Origin: Ephemerocybe angulata
Lineage: Eukaryota > Basidiomycota > Agaricomycetes > Agaricales > Psathyrellaceae
Assembly: GCA_013368325.1 (NCBI GenBank)
Contig: JAACJK010000163.1
Span: 2,666,001 to 2,730,000 of the forward strand
Direction: 5' to 3'
Length of the DNA stretch: 64,000 nucleotides
Each line of letters starts with the position of its first letter. Position 1 is the first letter of the stretch. Position numbers and translations under genes: made by a program. This document shows positions 32,050 to 44,231 of the stretch, piece after piece. Under the pieces are notes generated by a model. That model was not told the origin of the DNA, did not search any database, and saw only the letters and a list, made by a program, of their open reading frames with translations.

Positions 32050-35000
32050 ATGCCCCCCAACAACTGGAGTAGCTTCGCCGCTGCGGATACAAACAACGCC
32101 AATGGCAGCAGCACCGAGATTGGCATGCAGCGCAGGCTCGCGTCGATGTCCAGTCTGCCCCAGCTCAACACCACGAACATGATGCTCAGCCCCACAAGTA
32201 TGAGCATTGGCGCCGACCCATCCATGAAGGCCGAGGACCACCAGGAGCCTGAACCTTGGACGTTGCTGGACTTCTTCCTCAGGCACGTTACGTTCTATAG
32301 GCTTCATTTGGCTGCTTTCACTTTCGTACCGCTTGTGGCATCTGGGGTGTTCTATGCCTCCAACGGGAAGTTTCCCGTCTCGTTTATCGATTCGATGTTC
32401 ATCTGCTACTCGTGTATGACGGTTACGGGGTTGTCGACACTTAACCTCTCGACAATCACGGTGTGGCAGCAAGTTATCCTGTACTTTCTCATGTTAATTG
32501 TGAGTTCTAACTCTGACTTTATGAATTGATATACTGACTTCGCTGACCAATGTGCTTAGGGAGACATTACAACAGTATCTTGGGTTATGGTCTTGATAAG
32601 AAAGTGAGTCGTGAATCTATGAAAGGAAACTTCCGATAGGGACCTTACAAGCGTACTAGACGATTCTTCCGAACGCACTGCGAATACACAGAGACTATAC
32701 GGAGAAGAAAAAGCAGGTCGAAAGGTCCCCAACGCAGCCGAAGCATGTTCCTCAGATCCATCTCCTCCCCAATCGCTACCTTCCGTCAACGCCAACCTGC
32801 CCCAGATAACCAACCACCACAGAGGTCTGCAACCACCGCTACCCCGAACCCATCCTCTAACGGCTTCAAGAAACCCGAGTTCACAATCGTCGTGCCCACC
32901 CCGTCCGCCACTTTAGCGGGGACACCGAACTTTCCCCGGCCCATGCCCTCCGCCATTCCCGAACTCCCGGAACACGAGGATGAGGAGGAAGAAAACAACG
33001 CCATTTCGGATGCTCGAACATTCAGCTCGTCGCCTGCCGCTGCAAGCGTGGCGCTCCCGGATGTAGAGGTGCAGGACTTTGGCGTGACCAGCCCTTTGAC
33101 CGATTACGGTGTTCAAGTGACAAGTGCAGGGACAGGGACGGACTTTGGGGTTACGAGCGGGAATGATTTTGGTGTTACCTCGTTGACGAGTCCTAGGACG
33201 ATCAGGTACCAGAGTCCTATGATGGACTACGTCGATGGTAAACCGCGCCCGAGACGCGGGGCGACAATGTTGACGCATCGGGGGGATCCTTCATCACCAC
33301 GGAGTACACGGACGCATGGGGATGGGGGCCTTCCTGGGCCCGTGCACCTTGTTAACCTTCTTGCGAAGAGGGCGGCTCCGAGGGTGTACAATAAGCTCGA
33401 GCGAAAGATGACTATTGCGAGCTTTCAGGAGGTTGATGAGAAGAAGACGTCCTGGTTGAACTTTCCGGGCCTGGTGGTGGGGAGGAACTCGGATTTTAGG
33501 ACGGAGACCTTGAGTGATGATCAAGTTGAGCAGCTGGGCGGGGCGGAGTATAGGGCACTGAGACTGTTGAGCTACCTTGTACCTGCGGTGAGTACCAGTC
33601 CTTCTTACTTTGGCGCCAAGAAAGGCTGACAAAGCCCCGTAGTATTTTGTGTTCTGTCAGTTGTCCTCCTTCATTCTATTTGCACCGTGGATATCTACAA
33701 CAACGAAATACGATGCTTTATTTGAATCCCAGCCGAGGTTGGTTAACAAAACATGGTGCGTAGAAATATTGCATGCCACGGTTCCCGCTGAAACTGTTCT
33801 GCAGGTTCTCCCTATTCCAAGTCATGGGTGCTTATACGGGTGGTGGAACCTCGTTAGTCGACACGTAAGTCAATGTTGTACGGTAAATACGGGCTCGCTT
33901 TCTCATCACATCCTCTGTAGCGGCATGGTTCCCTTTCAACAAGCCTACCTGATGATCTTTGGGATGATGTTTTCGATCCTTGCGGGAAACCATGCATTGG
34001 TACGTGCTCCTAATATTGACTCTCGCTCTCTTATACCTGACTGACAAGTTCTTGATTCCCAGCCAATCTTGTAAGTTTTCCGACTTCGCTGCCAATGTAT
34101 CAACCAAGGCTTAGTGATACGACCCTTGATCCTAAACATAGTATGCGACTTATAATGTACGCACTAGTTCCTTTCTTATCTGAATGAAGCTGACCCCAGG
34201 TTCCTCCATTTAGCTGGAGTTTCTCGAAAATATCGGCGGACGGGTCAGGGATGCACCAAGCGCTCACCTTCCTACTAGATCATCCTCGAAGGTGCGATCG
34301 AGATCACTGCTGACTGCTTTCATACCACTCACTAGACATATAGATGCTACCTCTACTTGTGTGTTTGACTTTTCGGCAACTCTTATCCTCCGAGCTAAAC
34401 CTTTGCAGGTTTCCCTCGCATCAAACGTGGTTCCTTTTACTGTGCCTCGTTGGCTTCAGGTTCGTGCTAACCTGTAGCACATCTCCTTGGTGGAATTGCC
34501 AGCTGACCTACACGGGCATACAGCATCGTAGAATGGGGCTCATTCCTGGTCCTGAGTACGTGCAGCCGCCAGTCTGTATTTGGTTATTACTCACATGTCT
34601 AACTTGTGCAGACATTGGCATTCCGGCATATGAGTCGATTCCTGTCGGCGTTAGGGTACTGGTCGGATTATTCCAAGGACTCGCTGTGCGCGCTTCTGGG
34701 TTCGCGATCGTACCGCTATCTTCGATGGCCCCTTCATTACTGTGAGCTGGACGTTAAAAGTTGTTATTAAAAGGTCGCTTTGCTGACATTTGGGCTTGCA
34801 GATTCCTCTATGTTGTCATGATGTACATTGCTGTAAGTACGTTCACCTTCACGATTGATGAGGTTCTTACCAATCTATGCCACTATAGATCTACCCTGTA
34901 AGGAGATATTGGGAACAGAGTATACACTATAAAGCTTATGAAGTCTTCTCTCTTCCCTGTTGCATAGGTTGCCATGAGTATCCGTTCAACCAACGTGTGC

Positions 35001-35717
35001 GTCTTTAATGTAGACCTCTCTTTTCCAGTCGACTCACTATTACTCTTCACATAGCTATGAAGAGAAGTCTTTGGGCGTTTTCGAGGAGCCTCCTGCTGAC
35101 GAGGACGAGGAGCCGGAGGAACTGCACAAGATCCCAAACAGAGGAGAGCGTGTTGGTCGGTACGTCGGCTGGCATCTCCGGCGACAAATGTCAATAGACA
35201 TCTGGTGGCTCGTCTGGGGCGTGTTTCTGGTCGCTGTGATTGAGCGCGGTAGCTTGATGGATGATGAGAAGAAGTGGTTCGATATCTTCAGAGTTATATT
35301 CGAGCTGGTGTCGGCGTTTGGTGGGATTGGACTGACGCTTGGAGTGCCTTATGTGCGTTGTATCTTCATCCGATGGTTTCTATAGAGGAAAATTGACCAT
35401 GGCCTTCTTGTTACAGGACAACTTCTCTTTTGTTGGATCCTTCAAGACGCTGTCAAAGCTGGTGGTCATCGTCATCATGTAAGTCTTGGATGGTGTCCTC
35501 TTCTCTGTGTTCTGGGCTGATGGATGATGGGTGTAGGATTCGAGGTCGCCATCGTGGCCTTCCTGTCGCAGTCGACCGAGCCGTAGTTCTACCAAGAGAG
35601 ATGGTGGTCAACCAAAAGAAGTCGATGCAGTTCAACGAGAAGCAGGGAAATGGCAATCCAACGTCGCCCAGTCCCCAAATGCTGCAACCTGACTCTTACA
35701 TCACGAAGGTCGCTTGA
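32050..35717 (+). CDS. TRK1: TRK-type potassium transporter
   Basis: High-affinity K+ uptake at the plasma membrane (TrkH/TRK family), about 850 aa in more than ten exons. The start is MPPNNWSSFAAAD at 32050. Filter-like motifs appear in order: CMTVTGLSTLNLST, GAYTGGGTSLVDTGM, LAGNHALPIFLRLI and LFQGLAVRASGFAIVPLS. Between the first and second membrane-pore-membrane units is a long hydrophilic loop of about 300 residues (33,000-33,500) with GVTS repeats and basic patches, as in other fungal TRKs. The C-terminal helices include SIDIWWLVWGVFLVAVIERG and FELVSAFGGIGLTLGVPYDN. The stop TGA at 35715 follows SYITKVA. One intron (after GVPY) uses a GTGCGT donor. Confidence 0.93.
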
Positions 35718-36209
35718 CCATACCACATCATTTCTATTTCTTATGTTACTGCTCTTTGTTTTCTCTGGGCTTTCTTGGGATCTCTCTCATACCTACTGTT
35801 CTCTTAGATTCAGTCACACACATACACACTCCACAGTTAATTCGTTTCGTCCTACATATATCCAGTTCAAATTGTATTCCCGGTTTTCTCATCATACCAC
35901 ATTCTCTGCCTAGAATAACCATGCAGTAACTTAATTATACACGCCTTTTACCTGAGCTTGTATGGTGTTTGGTGACAAGGAGCGCGCAAAGTTAAGTTGC
36001 AGAACATTGGCAGAACGAGGTTGGTCTTGACCCCTATTTCAGAGCTGCCGCTACCGTGAGAACAGTGTCCGCGGCTGCGTGTGTCCCAAACCACTTCTGA
36101 CCCTCCCCTCATCGCGTCTTCTGGGACACATCGTCGGAAGCTACGACTCTTCAATATACCACCCCGAAACCCATATATCCACTACAGTCCACTCTGATAC
36201 GTTATCACC
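35718..36209. other. intergenic, tandem genes
   Basis: About 490 bp, the TRK1 3' flank (CT- and TA-rich) and the ARPC5 promoter. No gene seen. Confidence 0.5.
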
Positions 36210-37066
36210 ATGGAGAACTTCCGCAAGATCGACATTGATCAATACGACGAGGACGTATTGCAGGATTCGGAGCTGTACGTTGCAGACCCGAGGGATCCTT
36301 ATGAGGTGCTGGACGAGGCGAAACAGAGGCAGGGTGCTGTGAGGTCCTCATTGGCAAGGTAAGCTCTACTTCGATGGGTGGATGCAAGGATCAAGTTGTG
36401 AACTGATTAGCTTCGCTCCTCATTCCTCCTTCTACTTGATGCTCGCCTGTTTACTTGAATATCCTCCAATATCTGGGCTGCGTTATGACCCTTGGCTGTG
36501 ATCACATGCTGCCTCTGTCGGTGTCTCCTGGATATGCACGGTTGTATCATGTAGGAGCGATATTCCAGGTGCACTGGCCATCGTTCTTGAGAACGCGCCA
36601 TACGGACCTAATGTCGACGAGGCCAAGGTATGTGAGACCCACCCTTTCATCGACACTTGCGCGAGCGCGATGTTCAGTTCGGTCATATCAAGCAGTATGC
36701 TTGTATCCGCCTTCTTGCTGCGAGCTTACTGACGACGCTTGCTGTACCTAGGACGTGACTCTCCAAACCCTCCTTTCCATCCTCAACTCTACCAAATCTA
36801 CCGAAATCACGGCAGCGATTAAGAGCCTGACGCCCGACGCGCAGGACACACTCATGAAGTATCTCTACAAGGGAATGGCGCTGCCAGGGTGGGGAGATAT
36901 CAGCGGGAGTGTGCTGCTGGGTTGGCACGAGAAGGTGCGTCCTATGTATCTCATCCGACATGGGCACCATACTCATCTATTGCCTCTATCCATGTGCTTG
37001 TAGCTGACTGACGTTGCCGGTGTGGGCTGCATAGTCCGAACCATGACAGACCGTCGGATTGTTTAA
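36210..37066 (+). CDS. ARC15: Arp2/3 complex subunit 5 (p16-Arc)
   Basis: Actin-nucleation complex subunit. The start MENFRKIDIDQYDEDVLQDS (36210) matches the ARPC5 N terminus. It continues through RGDIPGALAIVLENAPYG, DVTLQTLLSILNSTKSTEI, DTLMKYLYKGMALPGWGDIS, VLLGWHEK and the highly conserved end LTDVAGVGCIVRTMTDRRIV with TAA at 37064. Five or so exons; the last intron, after WHEK, has a GTGCGT donor. Total about 150-160 aa, the usual length. Converges with the membrane-protein gene at 37693. Confidence 0.93.
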
Positions 37067-37692
37067 ATAGGTATAATCACTGAACCAAGACTTCCTTCCT
37101 TCGCCGCCTGCGGTAGCACTTGACATATCCCTGGCTAGCCACATTTAAGCAGCCTCATTGTCCGTTTCCATTATTGTCGTCCCGTCAAGACGAATTCCGG
37201 TTACACCCTGGATTTCTCCTGCAAGCTAATCGATTATGGCGTGTCGGCCAGTGCCGCGAAGGCAAAGAAATGCTACCTCTCCCACTCTGGCAGGGTCAGA
37301 CCTAGCCTTTTCAAACAATGCATCCTCATCAGACTTGAGCCAGAAGGTTTCCTATCAGCAGTGGCACTACCGATTGAAAATAGGCATGTTCCAACAGTCA
37401 ACGCCATGTAAGCGGATTATACTAGTACAAGTACGAGTCTAGAGGATGCAAGGGTTGGTCATAGGTGTCGTCAGGGAAGGAGGAGTAGCTGATGAATGAA
37501 TGGGAATAAATGAGCGTGCAAGTAAATAGTCCATATGCCAAAATTATGTCGCGCGATTTCGTTAAGAGGATGAGTGAGAGGAAGAGGGAGATAGGGTGCT
37601 GGCGGAGAAATAAATCCTAGTGGTACAGCTGGAGGTGGGGCGAGGTGGGGCATCGAGGTGGTCGAGTCGGAACTTGGTTTTCAGAGTCTAGA
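37067..37692. other. intergenic between convergent genes
   Basis: 3' flanks only. Several short open frames show no family features. Confidence 0.5.
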
Positions 37693-38654
37693 TCAGCCAG
37701 CCTTTGCAACGTATGAAGGCAGGGTCGGTTCGGGTGTCCGGGTAAGGAACCCATTCTTCGCCGCCTTCTCCGTTGCACGCCTGCCGAATCCAAGGCCCTC
37801 ACCGGGCAGCTTTCCGTCCTCGCTCACTGTCGACCCAGTATGGTGGTGTGACACGAACGAAGGCGGGGTTGAGAACGGCGTTCCGAACGATCCCTTCTGG
37901 CTCATGTATTGACTTCCGGCGTTCATGGCGGGGCGCACGTCAATGGGACCGATATGCGTGGGCAGAGCGCTCTTTGCGTGGTCGCGCCATGAGGTGACGG
38001 ACCTCTTCGCCTTGGCTTTCTCTCTGAAGATGAGGCCAAGGAAGACGTTCAGACACCCAACAGAGAAAAGGAGGAAGGCGGAGACGAGAGTGAAGGTGTC
38101 GACGCGGTGGGAGAGAATAGCGGCGCCGATTAACATCTGGATGAGGCCGAGAGCGCCCAGGCCGAAGTCCTTGCCAAGCACTGGGAAGTACAGGGTAAAG
38201 AACTTAGATGGCCACCCAATTTCAGAGAGGATGAGGACGATGGTCTGGCCAATGATGAAGAGACGGTTGAGAACTGCCCAGAAAGCGCCGGCAGGTTGAT
38301 TCGGGACTGTGCTTCCACTAAGATAGCAGAGGTAAGGACAACGTGTGGCTTCCCCCACGAAGTAAAAGGCATGCGTACCTGATATAATCAAAGTCCATCA
38401 AGGCACTCAAAGTCGCGTTTCCACTGGCCCCTGAAGCCCCTCCCGTCGTAGCAGCCTTCCCCTCCTCCATAAACCGGTTGACCGCTTTGACATCATGGAC
38501 CAGGGTGACGATATTGCTTGCAAAGACGAGAATGAGGGCAACAACACTCAGAAGCCGGACGGCGTTAAGACCAATGAAGACGTCTTCATTCACAGAGTCA
38601 GTTTGAAGCGATATTGAAGCGCAGTCAGGACTCACAAGCACGAGGGGGTAGCAT
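37693..38654 (-). CDS. four-helix membrane protein (fungal DUF7598-like)
   Basis: Exon 1 is just MLPPRA (ATG at 38654), spliced into YVFIGLNAVRLLSVVALILV. Four hydrophobic stretches are visible: LLSVVALILVFASNIVTLV, WAVLNRLFIIGQTIVLILSE, LGALGLIQMLIGAAILS and LVSAFLLFSVGCLNVFLGLIF. A cytosolic tail of about 100 residues follows (KAKAKRSVTSWRDHAK, then Gly/Ser/Thr-rich) and ends in PSYVAKAG. The arrangement matches an uncharacterised basidiomycete membrane-protein family that I believe is catalogued as DUF7598. The function is not known. Three exons are supported: the intron at the MLPPRA junction, and another near 38330-38380 just before GSTVPNQPAG. Confidence 0.75.
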
Positions 38655-39385
38655 GACTCTGATAGCGTTGGCTGAGTGGTTAGTTTGTGGTGGGGATGTG
38701 TAGGATGAATGTTAAAAGAAATCGTCTCAATGAGCAAAATGAAAACGAGTTCGCTAGCCAGGCGACAGAAGGGAAGAAAGGAGTGAATTGGTTAGACCAG
38801 CACCAAGAGCACGAGGAGAAGAACTGCGAAAGGGCGACGAGACAGGTGGCGTTGAGGACAGTCGATGTGAGAAGACAACGTGTTTTTTCCTTCTATCCCT
38901 TATAAGTGGCATACAAATCCGCGGAATCGCGTGCATCGGGGTCATTGTCGAGAACAAAGCCCAGAAAGATCATTGTCACGCGTCCATTGTTGTCGGTTCG
39001 TCACGCGTTTGTCACCTGTCACGCTTTGGTTCCCATGGACACGCCGCGAGGACAATAACTCTCGGGCTTCCTGAGTGCGTTCAACAAGCCTAAGGCTCCA
39101 TTCAGACGGTCTATCAGCTGTCGTTCCAAGGGGTATGTATCCATGGCTGCACATTAACGGGCCTGGCCTGCAAGAAGAAAAGGAGGGTAATAAAACGTGA
39201 ACGATACACTAAACGCGATCCGACGAAATGGCAAGGTAACCGGGGTGATAATCGAACGGATTCGAGGCGACATGAAAAGCAGTACAAGGCTACCACTACG
39301 TCGAGGGTTAAAAGGTAAAAAATTATCCGTGTGGTCGGGCAGGATATCAAAGGTGATTAAAGAAAAAAACTCCAGGAGACAAAAC
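38655..39385. other. intergenic, head-to-tail minus-strand genes
   Basis: Promoter of the membrane-protein gene and 3' flank of the Munc13-like gene. The open frame at 39114-39468 runs antisense to, or through, the 3' UTR and is not convincing. Confidence 0.5.
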
Positions 39386-42300
39386 TTATGGTAGCGGCGG
39401 GATAGGGGGTAAAGGGGGAATATCGTTCTTATTAGACGCTTTCGCCACGCGCTTTGCTTTGCGGTCATTCGTCTCCTTGGCGCGCGCTTCTTGTTCTTCC
39501 CGCATGGCGTTCATTATCTGCAACTGTTGTGCAATGAATTCTTGGGTATGTGGTCTAGACGCCCGTCCAATTAGTTAGCGACTCGCTGGATGCAACTAAC
39601 TTGAAGAAGGATGCCTGACCTCATGCGAAGAATCCTAAGAATAACCTGGTCACTCGACCCATCGGACTCTTTGTTCTTCTCCTTCTTTCGCTCCCTGATC
39701 GTCCCCAGATTCCGCTGCTGGTAGACACTCTTCGCGCGCTTCTTCATCGTTGGCGCGCTACGGAGTGTCTGCTGCATCATCCGAACACATTCCTCCATCA
39801 AAGCATCCCTGGAGAATTCAGTTTAGGAGAGTTCGAATGCAGCTAGCCAAACACTCACGTATTCCAGTCATAGTACAACCGAATTGACAGAATATCGCGA
39901 TACTTTTGGTTCTGAAGACTCTCCAGCGGCACAGGGCCTTCACCCCCAGCATGGAAGTAGTCCCTCAAGAACTACACAACATCGATCAGCATTAGCTGGG
40001 CGAGGATCTAGTAGTGCAGGATACCACGCACCTTGAGCCACTTGAACACGATGTCGACCTCCTTATCCGTCAGCGGCTTCAAATCACTCGGTACATCGCT
40101 CAACGGCGGGATCAATAGCCCCTCAATCACAGTCAGGATATCCTTCCACACCCTTGCCATGACCGTCTCCTTCGTACTATCGCTCAGATACGTATTCAGG
40201 GTCTGCAAGTTATCCTCCAGATAATCAAACAGGGGCGATATGGCTGCCTCGATCTCGACGTCGGTGAGTTCCTCGGGCCGCGTACGTGGTTTCTCGCTTG
40301 GAGGGAGAGGAAGCTGGACTTCGGAGGCGCTGGTACCGATGGCAGAACGATAGAGTGCAGTAACACCGCCAAGTGCTTTCTTGTACTCTATGCCTTGGTC
40401 TCGCGACTTGATGAGTGTCTTGACCACGTTTCTTGAGAGGCATTGTCGGACGAATGGCGACATCTGGAAGTTTACAACCGTAGGTAAACTCAGTCTAACA
40501 TTCAAAATGAGTAGAGCCATACCTTGTCCACGAAGATCCTAACCATGTCGCCCTCAGCTCGCTTGAGCGATCTGAATGCGCGGCCGAAGTAGAAGAGAAT
40601 ATCGTCCTTCTCTCCTTCCATACTCACGCGCACGAGCAATCGCCCATTTGGATCTAAGTCCATCCACAGATCGTGCGTCAACAGGTCGCCAAAGCGTTTG
40701 GGATCAAGGCAGAGGTAAGCTCGTCCAATGGTATCATGCTTTCCGACCAGTGCCCTGTCCCTGACACTCGCCATTAACCACAATGGCTTATCGACCGAGA
40801 TATCAAATGACTCCTCCCCTAACACCCTTAAAGTCAGCCAAGACACAGATCTGAAGAAACTGTAGACTCACATCTTGGATGGTCGGTCTCATAGATCGTC
40901 CTAGTCTTCGCCAACCGATTGCCAGCTTCATCACTCAGCGTTGCAAAGGTATCCAACCTCGCACTCGGACTGCTCTCGGACGCCACAAGATCCTCCGCAA
41001 TGACAATTTTCACAGTGAACAAAAACTTATCCCGTTCCACCTTCTCCGGGACCGGTGGCGCGCTCGTCCTCAGCACCTCCGCAAGGTGGTCCGCCTGCAT
41101 CTGATTGTATATGTTATCAAGCAACTTGAGTGCAGCCTCGACGTTGTTCAGCTTCACACATGACTGAGGCTGGAAGTTGAAAGGCTCCACGCGCTTCTCG
41201 CCAATCGCCGCGAGTTGGCGCGCTCGTTCGAGCCAGGCGGAAGATTTCTGGGGCTGCAGGTAATCGGTAGGCCGTGGGTACATCTCATCAAGGAAAAGGG
41301 ATTCGATGCCTCGGCAGTATTGGTCAATGGCCTTGGATATTGTCTTGGCGAGGCTCGTGAAGAAGCGGGCGCTGTAATATTCGTCTTCCCATTCCAAGTC
41401 TTGCAGGAAGTTGATAGGACTGCGAAGTGAGTCAAACAGATCACGGATCGAGGTACTGTGACCCTCAGCCCCCTCAGCTTCGAACTGGGAAGCCGTCCGT
41501 CAGTGCTCAACGTCATTGGTATGCAGACCGAGGTGCGCACCTTGTCTGCTGCGATAGCAGCTTTGACCCAATTCTCCGTCTTGCTATCCGTGTTAAGCAA
41601 CCACTGCCTGACATACGGCTCGAAGAACGACGTGATGTCAAAAGTGAATGTTCCTCTGCCTCACTGTCAGCTCTCAACCACCTTGTATTGGTCGCAATGG
41701 TGACTCACTCCGGGACAAATGCCTTGTACATTTGGACGATCAACGTAAACCTCCTGTAAAGCGCAAAGATATCTTGGATGGGCACATCTGGTGTGGGTCC
41801 ATTCATTGATGACTCGAACAGTTTCTTCTGGGAGTTCTGAAGATCCGTAATCAAGTGAGGTGCAGCGACTTCCAGGAATAAGGAGACGATGTCCAGTTTC
41901 CTTTAATCCCCGATAAATGCCGGTTCGTCTACCTTTGAAAAGGATAGACCACTCACCCAAGCAAAGGTTCTGGGAACCTCTTATCCAAAAGCTTCGCTGC
42001 CTTTTCGATCTCGTCCGTCATCAGAAGTAATGGTAACGCCCTGTTCACCCCTGGCTCCCTCGACATTTCGCCCATCTTACTCTCATACCAGAAGGCAGAC
42101 ACCTGCTTCACTTTGTCTTGCACATCCTTGAGTCGCACCTCCATGTCCACATCAAACCGATCCAGCAACCCACTGTCCCTGACATGCTCCAAAATCCCCA
42201 AGAAAGATTTGATGTCGGAAGGCTTGAGCTGAGGCACAGCGTCCATGGCATGGTACAGTGAAGAAAGGAAGATGTTAAAGAGTGCGCCATAAGCGCTCGC

Positions 42301-43934
42301 AAGGTTGTCGAGATCCTGTACAGGCCAGGACTCCGGATCGCTCTCCTGCATAACCTTCTCCACACTGTGCAGCGCCTCGGGGATGCACTCCATTGGGACA
42401 TCGTTCCGCTCGTAGAACTGCCTCACGAGGTCCAAGAAGCACACCGCGCGGCACGGATGCCCGATTCGCCAACGCAGGGCACATTCGCTGATTAATTCAA
42501 TATGTGCCGGGGAGAGAATCCCGAGGGAGACTTCGTCATTGTCGTCCACCTCAGGGCTGAGCATGACCTCGAGGTCGGCGACGAGACAGTACTCGACGAG
42601 CTTGTTATAAAACTTGCGTGGATTTGGGGGAATGAAGGTGAAGTGGTGGCCGACGGGCAAGTCTTCGTCGTTGCCATAGTCGCCGGCCCCAGGCTCACCG
42701 AACTCGCCTACGGGGTCGTCCCCACCGTTGATCTCGTACAGCGACCGCCGGCTGCTAATCGACTGTTTGTGGGAGTGGGGAGAGTCGTAGTTGGAGTAGT
42801 TGGAGCTCGTGCGCTGGAGGGTGTCGGACTTGGCGAGTTCAGGGTTCACCTTGACCATCATGACCACCATCTGCTGCAAATGAGACGTTTCCGTCTGCTT
42901 CCAGTGGTACCAGGCGGCGTCCGAGGCAAAGTCCTCGCGTCGGCCGGGGAAGGGAGCTCCTGCGTTGATGTTTTTGAGGCAGGTCTTGAGATCCGTGAGG
43001 GCAGCCTTCTCGTTCACGATCTGGCCCCGTATTCGGTCGACCTCGTTCTGGATAGCGGAGTCGGGGATCTTGAACAAGTGTGCGACAATCTTCACCATCG
43101 GCATGTCCGCAACGTTCCAGCTGATGGATGGTTGTTGATTCGTCGTTGTCGAAGAGGATTCGTACCCAGAGTCGCTTTGGGCATACTGACTTTGTGCCGC
43201 AAGTGCTGGGGCGAGCTTGGAGGTGTAGGTATCGAGGCGCTGGAGTAGTTCCGGGGAGACATGGTGCACGTTTCGCAGGCACTCTCGAAGGAGCTTGATG
43301 AATTGGGCGATCTGGTTGTTGAGTTCGAGTTTCCAGCCGTCCCCAGCGAGTGTCGGTTCCTTCCTCAGCACGCCGGTTGCATAGGATGCGAACTTGAGAA
43401 TGAGCTCCTCGATCTTGCGGCTCTCCTTCATTTGGCGTCGGAAGGTGTCAAGCGTGAACTCGCCGTAGAACTTCGCCATCGTCCGCCTGACGAGCTGGTC
43501 TGAGTAACCTGGATCCCTGCCCATGGCTATGTCCTGCAACCGCTGCTCCAACACCTTCAGCATTTTCTCTGGGAACTTGACACTCTTTGATCCATCCCTG
43601 AAGAGATCGCCGATAGAGAAGGCCGATAGCGATGCTAGTCGAGAGTGTTCCCTGTTGAGGTCTGGAAGGTTTGTCGGTCGCGAAGGTTCTGTTGTTGTGA
43701 TTTTGGGCGTCAACAGGTACGATAAGACCCTGTAATGGGCATTAGGGTTACGATCTCTGAAAGTACAGGGTGGCAAGACTCACGCTACTCGAAGAGTATA
43801 ACTGTAGCATCGTATATCAGAATATAAACATCTATAGAGACCTCATTAACTCACTCAAAAAGCTCCTCCTCTGTCACTCTATACTTGGATACCCTCTTCC
43901 CGTGTGCTGCACTGTCATAACTCCGCCGTGACAT
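39386..43934 (-). CDS. ync13: Munc13/UNC13-like protein with C2 and MUN (MHD1/MHD2) regions
   Basis: About 1,250 aa. The start ATG at 43934 gives MSRRSYDSAAHGKRV, then YRVTEEELFDYTLRVADRNPNAHYRVLSYLLTP across two short introns. The N-terminal half is helical (LRNVHHVSPELLQRLDTYT, ELISECALRWRIGHPCRAVC). The MHD1-type region is at about 41.8-41.2 kb. A C2 domain follows at about 41.05-40.5 kb: FTVKIVIAEDLVASESSPSA, LDTFATLSD, AYLCLDPKRFGDL, DLDPNGRLLVRVSMEGE. The MHD2-type end has LFDYLEDNLQTLNTYLSD and SDLKPLTDKEVDIVFKWLK. The C terminus is IPPLPPIPPLP with TAA at 39386. Family knowledge links it to exocytosis and cytokinesis (fission yeast Ync13). It shares a 297-bp divergent promoter with LHS1. 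Confidence 0.88.
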
Positions 43935-44231
43935 GGACTGGGGATGTGAGTAATTGCGCTCTCAATGCTGCGCGACAAGGCCGTTTCGTGATCGACAGTG
44001 CTGAATCCGTAGAAGGCACGAATGACGACGAAAAGGAGGCGGTGGAGGGCAAAATGACAGTGATCTCCGCAGGGGTCGCCGCCGCATGGTCGCCAAAGGG
44101 GGATTGATGCCGAGATCAGGGTCAGGTGACGCGATATTGAGCTCGACGTGTCGCCACGAATCCGGCGCTCGTTCCCCCATTTCATGTCCACTTGAGCCGT
44201 CATTTCCGTTTCTTCTTCGTCCTCCTTCAAC
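43935..44231. promoter_or_regulatory. bidirectional promoter of the Munc13-like gene and LHS1
   Basis: 297 bp lie between two divergent start codons. A GACGTGTC motif at 44145-44152, followed by CCACG at 44155, lies about 85 nt from the LHS1 ATG. It resembles unfolded-protein-response (bZIP Hac1/Cib1/XBP1-type ACGTG) sites and would make sense for an ER chaperone gene. The match is short, so this is suggestive only. Confidence 0.35.

Noticed and set aside
32050..35717. Possible break in TRK1 because of many short frames between 33.6 and 35.5 kb
   Set aside because: All frame changes coincide with normal GT-AG introns and the four filter motifs are in order, so the gene is intact.
42502..43248. 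248-codon plus-strand open frame inside the Munc13-like gene
   Set aside because: Antisense shadow of a well-supported coding exon.
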